Origin: Manduca sexta
Taxonomy: Eukaryota; Arthropoda; Insecta; Lepidoptera; Sphingidae
Assembly: GCF_014839805.1 (NCBI RefSeq)
Contig: NC_051116.1
Location: 4,197,556 to 4,261,555, forward strand
DNA: 64,000 nucleotides
Direction of reading: 5' to 3'
Shown here: in pieces, positions 29,821-41,344 of the stretch
Position numbering within the stretch: the first letter of the stretch is position 1
Layout: the number at the start of each line of letters is the position of its first letter
The notes under the pieces: model-generated
What the model was told of the DNA's origin: nothing
Databases searched by the model: none
Seen by the model: the letters and a program-made list of their open reading frames with translations, nothing else
Position numbers and translations under genes: made by a program

Positions 29821-31429
29821 TAAACTGAATTATCTTCTTATGTTTCTTATCATGTTTCAATAACGGCGACGTAACTAACGCAGCGACTAAAAATCGCAAG
29901 TCCACGCGCCCCGCGCGTTCGTGCCAGCATAATTTGCAACATCGGAAGTTGTCGCGCGACGTCGCGACTCGCAAACTGTCTTAATTGTGTATTATAACAG
30001 AAGCGACGTAATTTTAGAAGTTAAATCGCAATATTAGTACCTCCCTATTAGTGCTTCGCAATATTAGTCCTCTTCAGATAGAGCGTGATCTTCGGGGACA
30101 ATGTATGAAAGAAGTTATATAGAAATTGTCGCACGTAGGTTGGTGTGGTTCAACACACGTGGCCAATGTGAAGTGAATATCACACCCAGCCATGGCCTTA
30201 TTTATTTATACTACAGAGAAGTATATAGGAGCTCTAAGACCAGTGAATATAACCGTTCCAATTACCCCCCAGAGATGATAGCTATAAGGCGTTTTCTCCA
30301 GCAAAAAAGTCTTGAAGGACATTGTACCCGGGGTAGTAACTAGGAATTATACAACATCTACAGAGTGACGATCAGAGTACCACGAAGAGTATCATAAACT
30401 TCTAAGCAGTCCTGGATTTGTAAATAGGCCGTACAGGCTATGGGCGACAGCCTCTTAGAGGCGGTAGATTTCAGAGGACGCTCACTCGATTTAATTAATC
30501 TTTCCTTTATTTAACTTTAGTGCCTTCCATAGTACAAACAAATGAAAAATTATTTAGTATTTTAGAAACCTACATACATAAACCTACCTACATACGGCGG
30601 AAATAAAATAGCCTACACTCATAAAAAATATAAATCCGGCACTGCTTCTAAGTAATCTTGCTTATACTTATGGACAATTGTAGCTTTCATCACGAAACGA
30701 GCAAATTGCTCGTTTTTTCAATAAAAAACTCCTTTTCACATTTAATAAACATTTAATTAACCCAATATTCAACACAATGAATAAAGTCAAACACGAATTA
30801 TAAAATCTAAAATTATTCATACATAGTGCTGTGGGCGTCACGTTAATTGAATTATCGATAAACTATGGCAAAATATCGATACGTGCAGTCCATTAGTGCG
30901 GTCGCAGATACATTAGCGGCTTTCTGAAGCAAGTGGTTGGATTGGACCGGGTGGGCTAATGCAATTATAACGTAGTGTTGGTAAAAATAGTGAGGAATTG
31001 TCGATGGTGTAGCCAATTTAATAAGGTTTGTAATTAAAAAAAGGCTAGCCGAAAAGATTTAGGTCACTTTTGGATCTCTCTGATTATTATCTATAAAAAA
31101 ACTTTTTTTTTATTAGACTTCGTTCTAGTGCAATAATAGTCATCAAATTAAGCATTTAGAGACATGGTATGTTATAATATGCGCTTAAATAAACAGACGT
31201 ATTAAGAATTTCCTAATCTAACTTCCGCCTAATTTAATCCAAGACTAGGCTTTGCTGATACACAATTCAGCGTTTAATATATCTAACAATTAAAATAAAT
31301 ATTTTTCGTCACAAATTTCAAACATCTCTCATTAATATCATTTATACCGACCTTATTTTAAATTCACAACTAGGTGTTGGCCTCACTCGTTAACATTATT
31401 TATATTGTGTATTTTTTATTTTTTATCCA
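29821..31429. other. 1.6-kb stretch without recognised gene or repeat
   Basis: 29870-29985 is GC-richer with several CpG ('gtcgcgcgacgtcgcgactc'). An open frame at 30101-30343 (80 residues) has no recognisable domain. The rest is AT-rich. Confidence 0.4.
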
Positions 31430-31697
31430 GGTATTTCTCGCAGCTTCGCCCTCGTTTAAGACCTTTCCCGCTACAATGTTACTAAATCACTGTACCGATC
31501 GATGACTCCAGTGTCATCTATTTAAGAAATCAGATAAAAAATTATTATTTTCCACGTGTGCAAATTACCAGGATACAAAGTAGCCTATATTAATCCAGGA
31601 CATGAATAATGCCTGTGCTGAATTGCACTCAAATCTGTTCATCTCTTCCTGCCTTTTTTATCAAACATCTAAACGTGAAACAATCGCATTTATAATA
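31430..31697 (-). repeat. Degraded Helitron
   Basis: 'tctcgcagcttcgccctcgt' corresponds to the decayed 3' hairpin; 'gtagcctatattaatccagg' and 'caaatctgttcatctcttc' are interior blocks of the group. Ends are lost. Confidence 0.5.
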
Positions 31698-31699
31698 TA

Positions 31700-31897
31700 C
31701 TAGCTGACCCGGCGAACTTCCTACTGCGTCAAACTCGCTTTTATGTGAATTTTAAATATTAGCTATTATTGTTTTTCATGCGGACCTTCTACTAACAATA
31801 ACGAAGACGTAAAAGAAAGATCTATCCAATTTGGTGCAGTCGTTTGGGAGTTATGCGCGTACGAACATGTCGGTGATTCATTTTTATTTATATAATA
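31700..31897 (-). mobile_element. Helitron, 3' part to near 5' end
   Basis: Starts 'ctagctgacccggcgaactt' (complement of the 3' end) and ends 'attcatttttatttatataa', the usual 5' region, where the next Helitron begins at once. The first few 5' bases are absent. Confidence 0.65.
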
Positions 31898-32181
31898 CTA
31901 GCTGACCCGACAGACGTTGTCCCGTCTTAACTATGAATTTGCAGCTCGCTTCTGTCAATCGCTGACAGTTATTTCAAACAATTGACAGTTATATAAAATG
32001 AATATGTTCGTTAAGTTTTCTTAAATTTTCTAATTTTCCGCGCAATTTTTTGAATTTTTTCTTTGATAAGAACCTTCTCCTGACAATAACAAACACAACA
32101 AAAAAAAAATTAGTGATATTGGTCCAGCCGTTAACGCGTAATGGCGTGACCAAGGGAAATAGGGATTATTTTTTATATAGA
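31898..32181 (-). mobile_element. Helitron 'gacaacgtctgtc' type, head-to-tail with its neighbour
   Basis: Starts 'ctagctgacccgacagacgt' and ends 'gggattattttttatatag'+a. Its interior 'gttcgttaagttttcttaaa' is the empty-site form of the TTAA target used by the foldback element at 35634. Confidence 0.8.
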
Positions 32182-32399
32182 ATATAAGTGAGATTTAAAA
32201 ACAATCGACGCGACCCTTCACTACGCAGTGCAGTGAAGATTTACGCGACGGGCGTGCAGGCTGCTTAACCTTTACTCGCATTAACAAGATATTGATCAAG
32301 TGGCCGCCTACTCGCTACCTACAGCGAAGTGTTCTACAAAAGGTGCACTTTTTGAACAATCATATTTTGTAAACACTATGGAAAATTATATAAAACTAT

Positions 32400-32610
32400 T
32401 AGACGTATTTTATGCGGTTCTTTAGGTTTTAATCTTTTCTCGATGTTTTTAAAAATTGCAGCCTTTACGGACACAGAGGGGACTAAATGAACGCTGTGAA
32501 GCCTTCGAAACGCAAAAAAAATATAATATAATAAAAAAGACGCGATAAAATACGTAAAATAGTTTTATCTTAGACATTTCGCGTAAACATAAGAAATAAT
32601 TATTATGGAA
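32400..32610 (+). mobile_element. Compact inverted Penelope-like copy
   Basis: Left arm 'gcggttctttaggttttaat', 'gcagcctttacggacacaga'; right arm 'gaagccttcgaaacgcaaaa', 'gacgcgataaaatacgtaaa', ending 'cgcgtaaacataagaaa'. The arms are inverted and nearly contiguous, as in 2957-3213. Confidence 0.5.
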
Positions 32611-33298
32611 AATCGTTTATTAACAAATTATTCGCGCAACCGTTTATATTTCTCTAGATAATTTGTTTCATATAAAGAGTTTGTCTATTTTACCTACCTA
32701 TATCTCTGATTCATTTATATCTACTTCCAACCACTCTTGTACTCTGGTTTAAGAATATTGTAGTCAGTGGATATACTGGGTATGCATCGAAGATGTCATA
32801 GCTTGACGAAACTCCTGTTTAATCTATCTTACAATGAGTGAGGAGACAAGCATAAATTGTCTGTTTGATATTAATCGACAAGGTTGCCTGAAGACAACGT
32901 TGAAACCATTAATTAGCGACACAAATACTCTTAGTAGAATTTAGGTTTCATTTTAATTTATTTTAATACATAATAAAACATAATAAATTTATTAGTTTAT
33001 ATAGTCTTTTTCTGTCAATTATGTCTTGTATTTGATCTCGTGTTTTATTAGTAATTTTGGAGACTTTTTTAAGTCTATGTTAATTAAAGAACCGGTAACA
33101 GACTTTGAAGTCACATATTACGTGCGATGTACTCGTCAGTTTTGGACCTCAAATTATACTTTTGTACTGTTCGATTATTACTTATCCTTCCTAATAATCC
33201 TTTTAAAGCAAAATAACTGTGCTTGCATTTTAATGCTCATCGGTTGAGAGAAGTAAGCAATTCCGACATACGTAAATATAAAAATATATTATTATAAG
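32611..33298. other. AT-rich stretch without recognised feature
   Basis: Nothing recognised. Confidence 0.45.
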
Positions 33299-33502
33299 CT
33301 GGTGGTAGGATATATTTTATATTCGCTCAGGTTAAAGGCTGTTAAAGGCCGCCGTAGTGGCCCACGTAAGTGTGTAGCGTTCCGGGATCAGCCTGTGTAT
33401 ATCTTGTATGTTGACTGTCTTGGAGTAATCATCTCTTATGAGTCGACATCCTATTGGACCTCACTCCACTTACCATCAGGTGTAGTGGGGTCACTTTAAC
33501 AT
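33299..33502 (+). repeat. Family D repeat, near full length
   Basis: 'ggtggtaggatatattttat', 'gccgccgtagtggcccacgt', 'agcgttccgggatcagcctg', 'tgagtcgacatcctattgga' and 'actccacttaccatcaggtg'. Ends 'tcactttaacatgcacatg'. Confidence 0.7.
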
Positions 33503-33882
33503 GCACATGTAGGTAAATAAAACAGAAAACGATAACCAGCCTGGTAGTAGATTTTCATACCGAAAACTAGACCACTTAATCCTTCTGTACCCTCTTAAAT
33601 TGTGGTCACATGCACTTCACATATATAACCAGTCATTTGCATGCGAAACTGCTCTTTATCCCTCAGTGTTTAAGACCATTTTCCTATCTGATTGTTCAGG
33701 ACCTCGTGGTAGTAATTCAGTTTCTTTATCAAGAGATAGCATCTAACACTGCACCGGGGTTGGAAATGGTTATCTTAAATTTTGGAAGGAAACAGTAGAA
33801 TGTATGTTATTAAATTATTTATGGAGTTCCATGCTGGGTTATAGTGTAGTTAGTTGAGAACGAATTGTTTAGCAACTGTTTG
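33503..33882. other. Stretch without recognised feature
   Basis: Nothing recognised. Confidence 0.4.
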
Positions 33883-34035
33883 TTGGTGGTGGTAGACACC
33901 TAAAGCTGTTGGTCCTGCGCCTGATCTCTCTCGTCATGTCGGATTGCTCCCTTGGACTATGAGAGTGCTTGTGTAGCGCACACACTTGTGCACTATAATA
34001 TCTCCTGCGTGGCTGATTTCCGTTGATATCGGCCG
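33883..34035 (+). repeat. SINE family F, 3' part
   Basis: 'aagctgttggtcctgcgcct', 'gtcggattgctcccttggac' and 'gcgcacacacttgtgcacta' match the 3' half of 7194-7553. Confidence 0.75.
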
Positions 34036-34180
34036 CCGTAAATGGCTAGTAATTTTAGACTATCGATCGATACAGACTCTTTGCTCAAAGTTATTTGGAC
34101 TCCGTATCAAAAAAGAGGCGGAAATACATACACATACACGTCTTTTATCTCCATAGAAATGGAGAGAGGTGTATCTAGGT

Positions 34181-34357
34181 CACCCACTTTTCGCAGTATA
34201 TATTCCTTTGATATAATAGGGGCGAATTGCCACATCGGGTACAAATTCCAGACTCCGGACTCAAACACTCGAATCCCTTGCTCGACCCGGGATTCGAACT
34301 CAAGACCTCAGCCAAAAGTCGTATCACGCACTCATTACACCTACACCAAGGCAGTTC
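34181..34357 (-). repeat. SINE family B, truncated
   Basis: 'cacccacttttcgcagtata' to 'acaccaaggcagttc'. Box B is intact ('gggattcgaactcaag', complement). About 20 bp is inserted near 34262 relative to other copies. Confidence 0.78.
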
Positions 34358-35009
34358 GAAAATACCATAAACCGTATGACGAATTATGTACATAGACTCC
34401 AATCTCAAGGCACGTTACTATGCTAACACAAACAAAATTTAAAAGAACTCATAGATATAGCATAGGGATTCTCAAATCCCAAGCCACATACTTTAATATT
34501 CAGCCTTTCCAAAGGCAATGACATTAAAAACAAAGTTCCAGTACCAAAAGTAGCTAATTGTCACGCAATGTACTCTAATAAGCAGTGCATAGTTGGAAAC
34601 TTTCGAGCTTGCTGGCTGATTAACTAAATTAGTTTTTTCCTGTTGCGATGCGGTTCTGGAGAGAGCGGGTAGCGTGTAAATTCTTTATAATATAACCTAC
34701 TTATAATCATATGCGTTAAAAAACTAAGAAGATAAATAAAAACCCTTGTCCTGGATAGGGGGAAGGAGAGTGGGGCGAAGAGGCTCACACAAAAAAAATC
34801 ATATGCGATACTATTTTATTAATATTCTATTCTTTGTGTTACTGAGGGCTATTTTTGAATTACATAAAAATATTCATATATATTTACAATACGAACAAAT
34901 TAAAAATGACAGTTCTATGAATCAAGTATTTCAAATGTCGAAATTTTATACTCAGCTTAAAATTCTTTGATAGATAATTTTTACTTGACGATTGAAAAAT
35001 TCGCTCTCA
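34358..35009. other. Stretch without recognised feature
   Basis: Nothing recognised. Confidence 0.45.
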
Positions 35010-35232
35010 ATGACGAGACGAGCATGTTGCCCACCTACAAGTCTGTTAAATGGCTAACAAATAATAACAACTAACAACACCATTCCACTGTGCTCGCCAG
35101 TGAGACGTAAGACGCTGGCTACAATGTCCTTCAAACCGGAAGATGCAGTGCTAGCCCACTGCTGCTTGGTGGTATAATTTTACATTGTTGTGGTATCACA
35201 GATGAACCTTTGCGTAAAAGAGCTCTATCAGT
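35010..35232 (-). repeat. Family C retroposon, diverged
   Basis: 'aatgacgagacgagcatgtt', 'gctacaatgtccttcaaacc' and 'cccactgctgcttggtggta' keep the minus-strand family C order. Confidence 0.6.
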
Positions 35233-35506
35233 GATAATAAAATCAAAAATATCTTTGTCCTTTCCCTACATGAAAAGTAGACTATAATGTTCATCTAGGA
35301 TATAATCTATACAGTACACCATCCATGTAGACTCTACAGAGATAAATTTAATTTTAAATCATTCATAGATTCGTACATATACCTGTACCCTATAACCCAT
35401 TTTCATACCTTCACATTTGTCCTAAGAGTATATATCAAAATAAAAGTAAGAAAGGAAAATGTTTTTACGACATTTTCTTTTTTTGTCGTAATATATTCAT
35501 TATATA

Positions 35507-36140
35507 CTAGCTGACCCGACAGACGTTGTCCCGTCTTAACTATGAAATTGCAGCGCGCATTCTGTCAATCGCTGACAGTTATTTCAAGCAATTGACAGTT
35601 ATTAAAAGTAATATTTTCGTTAAGGCGATACCTCAAGGTCCATTTTCATACATTTTGTTTCGGCTTTAATCTGGGTAACTAAACAAGTATTGGCAAGTAA
35701 AGAATTTAAATTCACATCTAGTTAGTGATTAGTTCTCGCAGTTGAAGAAAAACGTAAAATAATTAATAATCATGGATATTTCTGCCTTTAAAATTTCGTC
35801 ATATTAAATTTTAAAGGCCGAAATATCCATGATTATTAATTATTTTACGTTTTTCTTCAACTGCGAGAACTAATCACTAACTAGATGTGAATTTAAATTC
35901 TTTACTTGCCAATACTTGTTTAGTTACCCAGATTAAAGCCGAAACAAAATGTATGAAAATGGACCTTGAGGTATCGCCTTAAGTTTTCTTAAATTTTCCG
36001 CGCAATTTTTGGATTTTTTTCTTTCATTAGAACCTTCTTCTGACATTAATAAACACAACAAAAAAATAGTGAAATCGGTTCAGCCGTTCACGCGTGATGG
36101 CGTGACCAAGGGAAATAGGGATTAATTTTTATATATATTT
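35507..36140 (-). mobile_element. Helitron 'gacaacgtctgtc' type split by a foldback element
   Basis: 3' end 'ctagctgacccgacagacgt' on the left; 5' half 'cagccgttcacgcgtgatgg', 'cgtgaccaagggaaataggg' on the right. Comparison with 31898-32181 shows the interruption falls at 'cgttaagttttc', with TTAA duplicated. Confidence 0.82.
35630..35982. mobile_element. 345-bp foldback MITE inserted at TTAA
   Basis: TTAA at 35630-35633 and 35979-35982 is the duplicated target. The element (35634-35978) is almost entirely two inverted arms of about 165 bp, beginning 'ggcgatacctcaaggtccat' and meeting at a loop of about 12 nt near 35796-35807. TTAA duplication is typical of piggyBac-type transposition, but the family assignment is inference. 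No coding sequence. A transcript through it would form a very long hairpin. Confidence 0.88.
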
Positions 36141-36149
36141 ATAATACAT

Positions 36150-36265
36150 GCAATTCCAAGGTGTCGTATTCGTGTAAGAGTTTTCCGGGATAAAGCACGG
36201 CTATATATATTTTCCAGGGATAAACAATAGTGTACATAATAGTATATCAATTTGAGAGAACCAAT
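36150..36265 (-). repeat. Degraded Helitron 3' region
   Basis: 'cgtgtaagagttttccggga' and 'taaagcacggctatatatat' resemble the interior of 12247-12429. The hairpin is decayed. Confidence 0.4.
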
Positions 36266-37620
36266 ATATTAGGGCAAAGAATTTTCAGAATTCTCTTAAA
36301 CGAATACGCTTTCCGCTCGATACCTAACTGCGACGCTACAAAAAATAACCACGGCAATACTCTTTTATTCAAATTTCATCCTTAACAAAACGAGGTAAAA
36401 TTCCAAATGCAAATTATCATAATTTCATAACACATGCAGTATTAAAAAAGGGTACACGCATGAAAATTTCGTACATTTTTGTGGTCATTTCATACACATT
36501 CCTAGACTTTTACGATCTTAGGATGGTAACTGGGTTAATAGTGATTACACTATAAAATTTATATCGCAAGTAACAAGACCTGGTAGGTAGTAATATAATA
36601 TAACTTCAGACTACTCTTCTCTGATTTAATTATCATATAATATTAGTAATAATACAATTAAACCATCTACTCTTACTAATAATACAATTAAAGCGAATGT
36701 TTGTAAAGATGTTTGCTTGATCCGTTGTTAGTTAAAAGTAAATATTAATAATATTCGACCTAAGCAGCTCAAAAATTAATGCAAGTACAGTTAGTCCTAA
36801 CTCAGACAGCAGTGAGCTGGGCCACTTCCTTTTGCCATTTTAATTTGTAGGATTGTTTTCTTTTATGTTTTTAATTTATGTAATAGTTTTAATTTTGGCT
36901 ATAAACGTTTGTATTAAGTATTATTATTATTAAATATTTTATTCTTTTTTAAATGGATATTTTTTTTGTTAAATTTGTTGTCCTCCGTTACAAGGAACAA
37001 TCGACTCAATGGAAGACCAGTGCTGACCACTGCCAGCATATTGCCGATTTGAAGCCTTTTCTGTAATAAACATTTTAAATGCTTTTTGTCTGTTTTGTTT
37101 GTTTGTTGTACGTACCTCGTATTTGTTGCAAAATATTATTTTTTCTTTCTTTCTAAACTTAGAAGCCATTAAGTAGATTTGCAAGAACTTTGGATAATTA
37201 TGGATTATAGACCACTTTAATCCCGATAATTAGATGTCGTGGCAAAATTTATATGTTTAACCGGTTTGTTTAATAGATGGCGTTGCGTCATATAGATTAC
37301 GCCATGGGTCGCTACAACTTTTTATCCCAATTTGAGCAATTCTTTTGAGCATTGACAATTTTTATTTCTTATTTTTCAAAGTTTGTAATGGAACCGCAGT
37401 TTCTCTAGTTGTGTGGGCTCATGTCATTTATTATTGATAGAGACATTCTAAAACTACTAACACTATAGCATTAATTGATAAAGTTGTGAAAAAAATCCGT
37501 TGACTTTTTCTTGTTAATACCCAGACGTTAGCAATTCTGATTCCATTATTTCAATTACTATATAATAATATATAATTACTATATACTATATAATACGCAT
37601 AATTAAAATATATAAAAATA
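36266..37620. other. AT-rich stretch without recognised gene
   Basis: 36960-37190 is a somewhat less AT-rich block ('acaaggaacaatcgactcaa', 'gaccactgccagcatattgc') without a recognisable product. The rest is AT-rich. Confidence 0.4.
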
Positions 37621-37783
37621 ATTAAAAATTTCGAACCGCGTTTCAAAATGGCGGACAATCCACGCCTATTTCCAACATCACGTGTACAATAGTCAGATTC
37701 CATTTTTAATTCATATTTCGAACGTTCCAAAATGGCGTATATTCCACACATAATTCCGATTCTATAACGTGTAAGACAATAGA
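37621..37783. repeat. Diverged tandem pair with 'ttcgaac...aaaatggcg' motif
   Basis: Two units (37621-37691 and 37704-37782) share in order 'tttcgaac', 'caaaatggcg', 'attccac'/'aatccac' and 'acgtgta..acaatag'. The repeated AAAATGGCG word resembles a YY1/Pho-type site core, which is only a suggestion. Confidence 0.5.
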
Positions 37784-38050
37784 TTACGTACGGGATATCG
37801 TTCGAACGTGGGAATCGCCGCTTGTTACTGACTTGGGAGTAATTACCTACCTTTTCTTACGTGTTTTGATGGAACGGTGTGTGTTTTCCCCTTGTATGTG
37901 GTTTGATTTCCTTTATTATTCGTAGGATTTAAGGTTCAAAATCATTAGTAATTTTACATTATTGTAGAGAATTAATTATTTGATCATGTAAAGGATTATC
38001 ATTATTAATCAGAGATTATAAAATCGGATTAAAAATACTGCGAATACTTA
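37784..38050. other. Stretch without recognised feature
   Basis: Nothing recognised. Confidence 0.4.
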
Positions 38051-38364
38051 CTTACTGGTGGTAGGTCTCTCATATTTGAGAGTTCGCCTGGGCAGGTACC
38101 ACCGCAATGTCTATTTCTACAGCCAAGCAGCAGTGTTTAGTCACTGTTGTGGTCCGATTAGAAGGACATTGTAGTCAGGGTAACTACTGGACATAATAAG
38201 ATTTAACATCTCATGTCTCAGGATGGCGAGCGCAGTGGAATACCAAACAATACTTTGTAAGTCAAGGTGTTGGATGGTGGTTCTGCTGTTTATGAGCGGT
38301 TGTATCGCTCACCATCAGGCGATCGGCAAGCTCGCTTTGTCATTCACAGCAATAAAAAAAAAGA
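38051..38364 (+). repeat. Family C retroposon, full length
   Basis: From 'ttactggtggtaggtctctc' to 'cagcaataaaaaaaaa'. 'tacaatgt' blocks and 'tcaggatggcgagcgcagtg' are intact. Confidence 0.82.
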
Positions 38365-39045
38365 AAACATCAAAAACATTTTTGTTTTTGTCTTTGTTTA
38401 TCACAAAAATATTCCTTTTACAGCAAAATGTTTTGTGATATTGTTCTAGATTTATCCATTAAATACCAGTTATAAAACGCTAAATCATTGTAAAGCTAGG
38501 TAACTCAATCTAAAATCTAGACGTTATAAAAATAGGAGCTATTTTAAGTCCAAGATAAGAATCTCTCTTGCCGCGGCTTTTGCGGAAACGGATAATCTTT
38601 AAGAAGTGAGGAAACTTGGTTTAAAAAGTGCAAGTTAGTATTATGAAAAAAATGTTTCAAGTTAATATCATATAGTCGATTATGAGTTAAAAAAAAACGT
38701 AATTATGAACTCACAGCTATGATGTGCCTTGGATTTTGAATTGCTTGCACTATACACCCAATCATGCACTCTTCATTTAAAAACCTTGGTTAAGCTTCAA
38801 GTATACAGAAGTATATCAATTTAAGTCAAATATAACCGGTGTATCTTCCTGAAATTAGCCATTCCAGATCTAGCGATACGATCACTAAATACCACGAATG
38901 GAAATTATCCCGTAGGAATCTGTTTGGTTTGCTTAATCCCAGATTATGAGAGTTACCGACGCGTCTCTTCATATTACTGTTATACAGATTTTTAACGTAG
39001 AATTTTAATGTATTTGTTGTTTGTGGTGATATAAACGATTGGAAA
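38365..39045. other. Stretch without recognised feature
   Basis: Nothing recognised. Confidence 0.45.
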
Positions 39046-39246
39046 ATGGCGCTGGCTTAGTGGCGTACGTAATGTGATACGTGTAAAGGTTTCGGCTTCG
39101 ATATTTGGTTCGAGTAATATTAAATTGTTTTTGTCTCGCCCCCTCATGTTCTTCATCATAGGACGGAATACATAGGACGGAATACATAGGGTGGAAAGTG
39201 GATGCAACAGTTCTGCATCTGCCTATCTCTTTGGGGATAAAAGGCG
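39046..39246 (+). repeat. SINE family B, highly diverged
   Basis: 'gcttagtggcgtacgta' (head), 'tttggttcgagtaatatt' (box B remnant), 'tcttcatcataggacggaat' duplicated once (39161-39189), and 'ctctttggggataaaaggcg'. Confidence 0.6.
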
Positions 39247-39897
39247 TTTGCGGGAATTGCCCAGAACCCGTTACGCGGAGACAACAAATGTTAAGTATTA
39301 TGCTTAGATTAATTCTTATTACAATGCCTTTGAACGGAAGACTGAATCAATACGGCAGCAATGCACCAGCTGCGCTTCTGCCTATCTCTTCGAAGATAAA
39401 AGCTGAGAGTGTGTGTGCATTGATCTGAACCCTTTATAAAAAAAAATATAGTTTTATTATTATTATGCCTTGTAATTATTTTGATTACAATGCCTTTGAA
39501 CGAAGCAATATATCCAGTGTTAAACAGAAAATACATAGCGTTGATACCAGTGGCGAATATCTTTTATATAACCCGACTTTTGCCGGCATCTCTCTATGTA
39601 GAATTTATCTAAAATCCCATCATCATAATGATTTGCTGACCTATGCATATTAGTGTTGCTAAGGACCACGATAACAACCTATCTCGCATCGGTTCCCTTC
39701 GGAAATGTTTCACCTTGGTTGATACTCAGGCCGACCTTTGTATACGAGAGACCCTATATAGTTCCAGAGTTTGTTTCACCAGTCATTCCGAAGAAAATTG
39801 CGGTCCAAACCAGCGTACAAAATATGGGATCAGTGTACGACTGATTGGGCCCGAAACGTGACTTGCCAATTGTTTTTTTCATAATTTGTACGTTGGT
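39247..39897. other. Stretch without a supported gene
   Basis: 'tgcgcttctgcctatctctt' then 'cgaagataaaag' (39370-39401) is a second family B 3' end remnant. Nothing else is recognised. Confidence 0.4.
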
Positions 39898-40155
39898 TGT
39901 TAAGTCGTTGTTAGGGTTATGTATGGAACCCTTGGAGAATCAGTTTGTCCGTCTGTATGTCTGTCAAGATCCTTTATATGTTTTTCCATGCTAGTAAATC
40001 TACTGGCGTATAGCGCGGTGTTACATAATCTGTTAAGTCGTTTTTAGGGTTATGTATGGAACCCTCGTGGAATCAGTTTGACCGTTTGTATGGCTGTCAA
40101 GATCCTTTATAAGTTTTTCGATGCTATCTACTGGCGTATAGCGTGGTGTTACACC
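39898..40155 (+). repeat. 133-bp tandem duplication
   Basis: Two units start at 39898 and 40031 and share 'tgttaagtcg', 'tagggttatgtatggaaccc', 'gtcaagatcctttat' and 'ctggcgtatagcg.ggtgtta'. The 'agggtt.tgta' start resembles a short dispersed lepidopteran repeat. Confidence 0.65.
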
Positions 40156-40605
40156 GTTGATGTCTCATCCTCTCCCATTGACCGTCTTGAGTCGTGGTTG
40201 GTAACCCGTTAGCGGGTTGCCCTCAGCATGGTCACTTAATTCATTAATACACCCAAAAGACCGATGTTTTGTATAGGCCGGCCCTTGCCAGGGTAACAAA
40301 TGTAGGGTCAGTTAAAAAACCGCGCTTCGGTTTCTATAAAAGTATCGCCAATGCATACACCTGATATATTATTCACTCAAAATGGCTTGTTTGCTTTTTA
40401 TGACTGTTTACAGACTGCGGCCAGGAGTGTGTTGCTGATACAAACCTCACAAATGAAATGCTAAGGAGCAAATGTTACTATTTATTTAATTTAATATAGG
40501 TATGGAATACGAAGTATTAAAATTATTTAATGTAAATTAATGGTGGAACTAATCCAATTACGATTACAATTAACAATGAAATGTACAGTTCCGAAATAGA
40601 AGTTA
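40156..40605. other. Stretch without recognised feature
   Basis: Nothing recognised. Confidence 0.4.
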
Positions 40606-40689
40606 TTATGGAATGGAATTTGAAAGGCTCTTATAATTTTCACAATTAAAATTCATATTTAGCATCGACCAAGTACCAGGATAACAGCA

Positions 40690-40985
40690 ATCGAAACAAG
40701 TTAATTTTACACACCTTCGGCGATTTCTCGAAAGTTCCAAGCGTGGTACATAACTGACCATCTGTGCGTAAACGCCACTGAGTAAGGAATTTTCTCTCGG
40801 TTCGTTTTTACACCTGTCACATCTCAGACCTGTTCTCAACGGATGTGCCGAGCATTCACCCAGTGCGAGCGAGAGGGCGATATAAGCGTGCCGGGAGACC
40901 GAGACAGACATAGCTTCTTATTCGGGTGTGAAAGGGATGGATACAGTCGCGTGGCGCGAGACAGAGATGCATAGTAACCTTACTT
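40690..40985 (-). promoter_or_regulatory. Candidate promoter or non-coding exon (weak)
   Basis: This is non-repetitive in the window and GC-richer than its surroundings, with several CpG. Read on the minus strand, it has 'gatggtcagttatg' containing TCAGT, the arthropod initiator word, near 40759-40764. About 45 bp downstream 'gccgaaggtgtgtaaaatta' could be a splice donor (AAG^GTGTGT). A 102-codon frame covers it but has no recognisable domain. No TATA box. Confidence 0.2.
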
Positions 40986-41344
40986 GTTTAATCCAGTTAT
41001 AATAACTTGTTGCAAGCCACTACTGATTTTAGCTTGTGATCGATTTTGCAATATTGATTCGATAAATTATTGTAGGCTTTGTTTCGGCTTTATGGGGCTA
41101 CATTCGAACTTTGTTATTAATATTGGGGTAATTTAAAGACGATAATCGCAAAGCCGTCATAGACTCATAATTTTTTTGTTTTAATTAGTTGTTTTTGCTT
41201 CTTAAATAATAAATGATTGATATTTTTTTATACTTAATGAGTAGGCCTCTCTTCACACAAGTGACAAGCGACCATGGTTTTAAGTAACAATGTAGAATAA
41301 AAAAGTATTATGTACGGTACTTAGCAGACATTCACGGATATTCA
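40986..41344. other. AT-rich stretch without recognised feature
   Basis: Nothing recognised. Confidence 0.4.

Noticed and set aside
34042..34395. 117-codon frame as a protein
   Set aside because: It runs through a SINE family B copy in antisense; similar frames appear in other B copies for the same reason.
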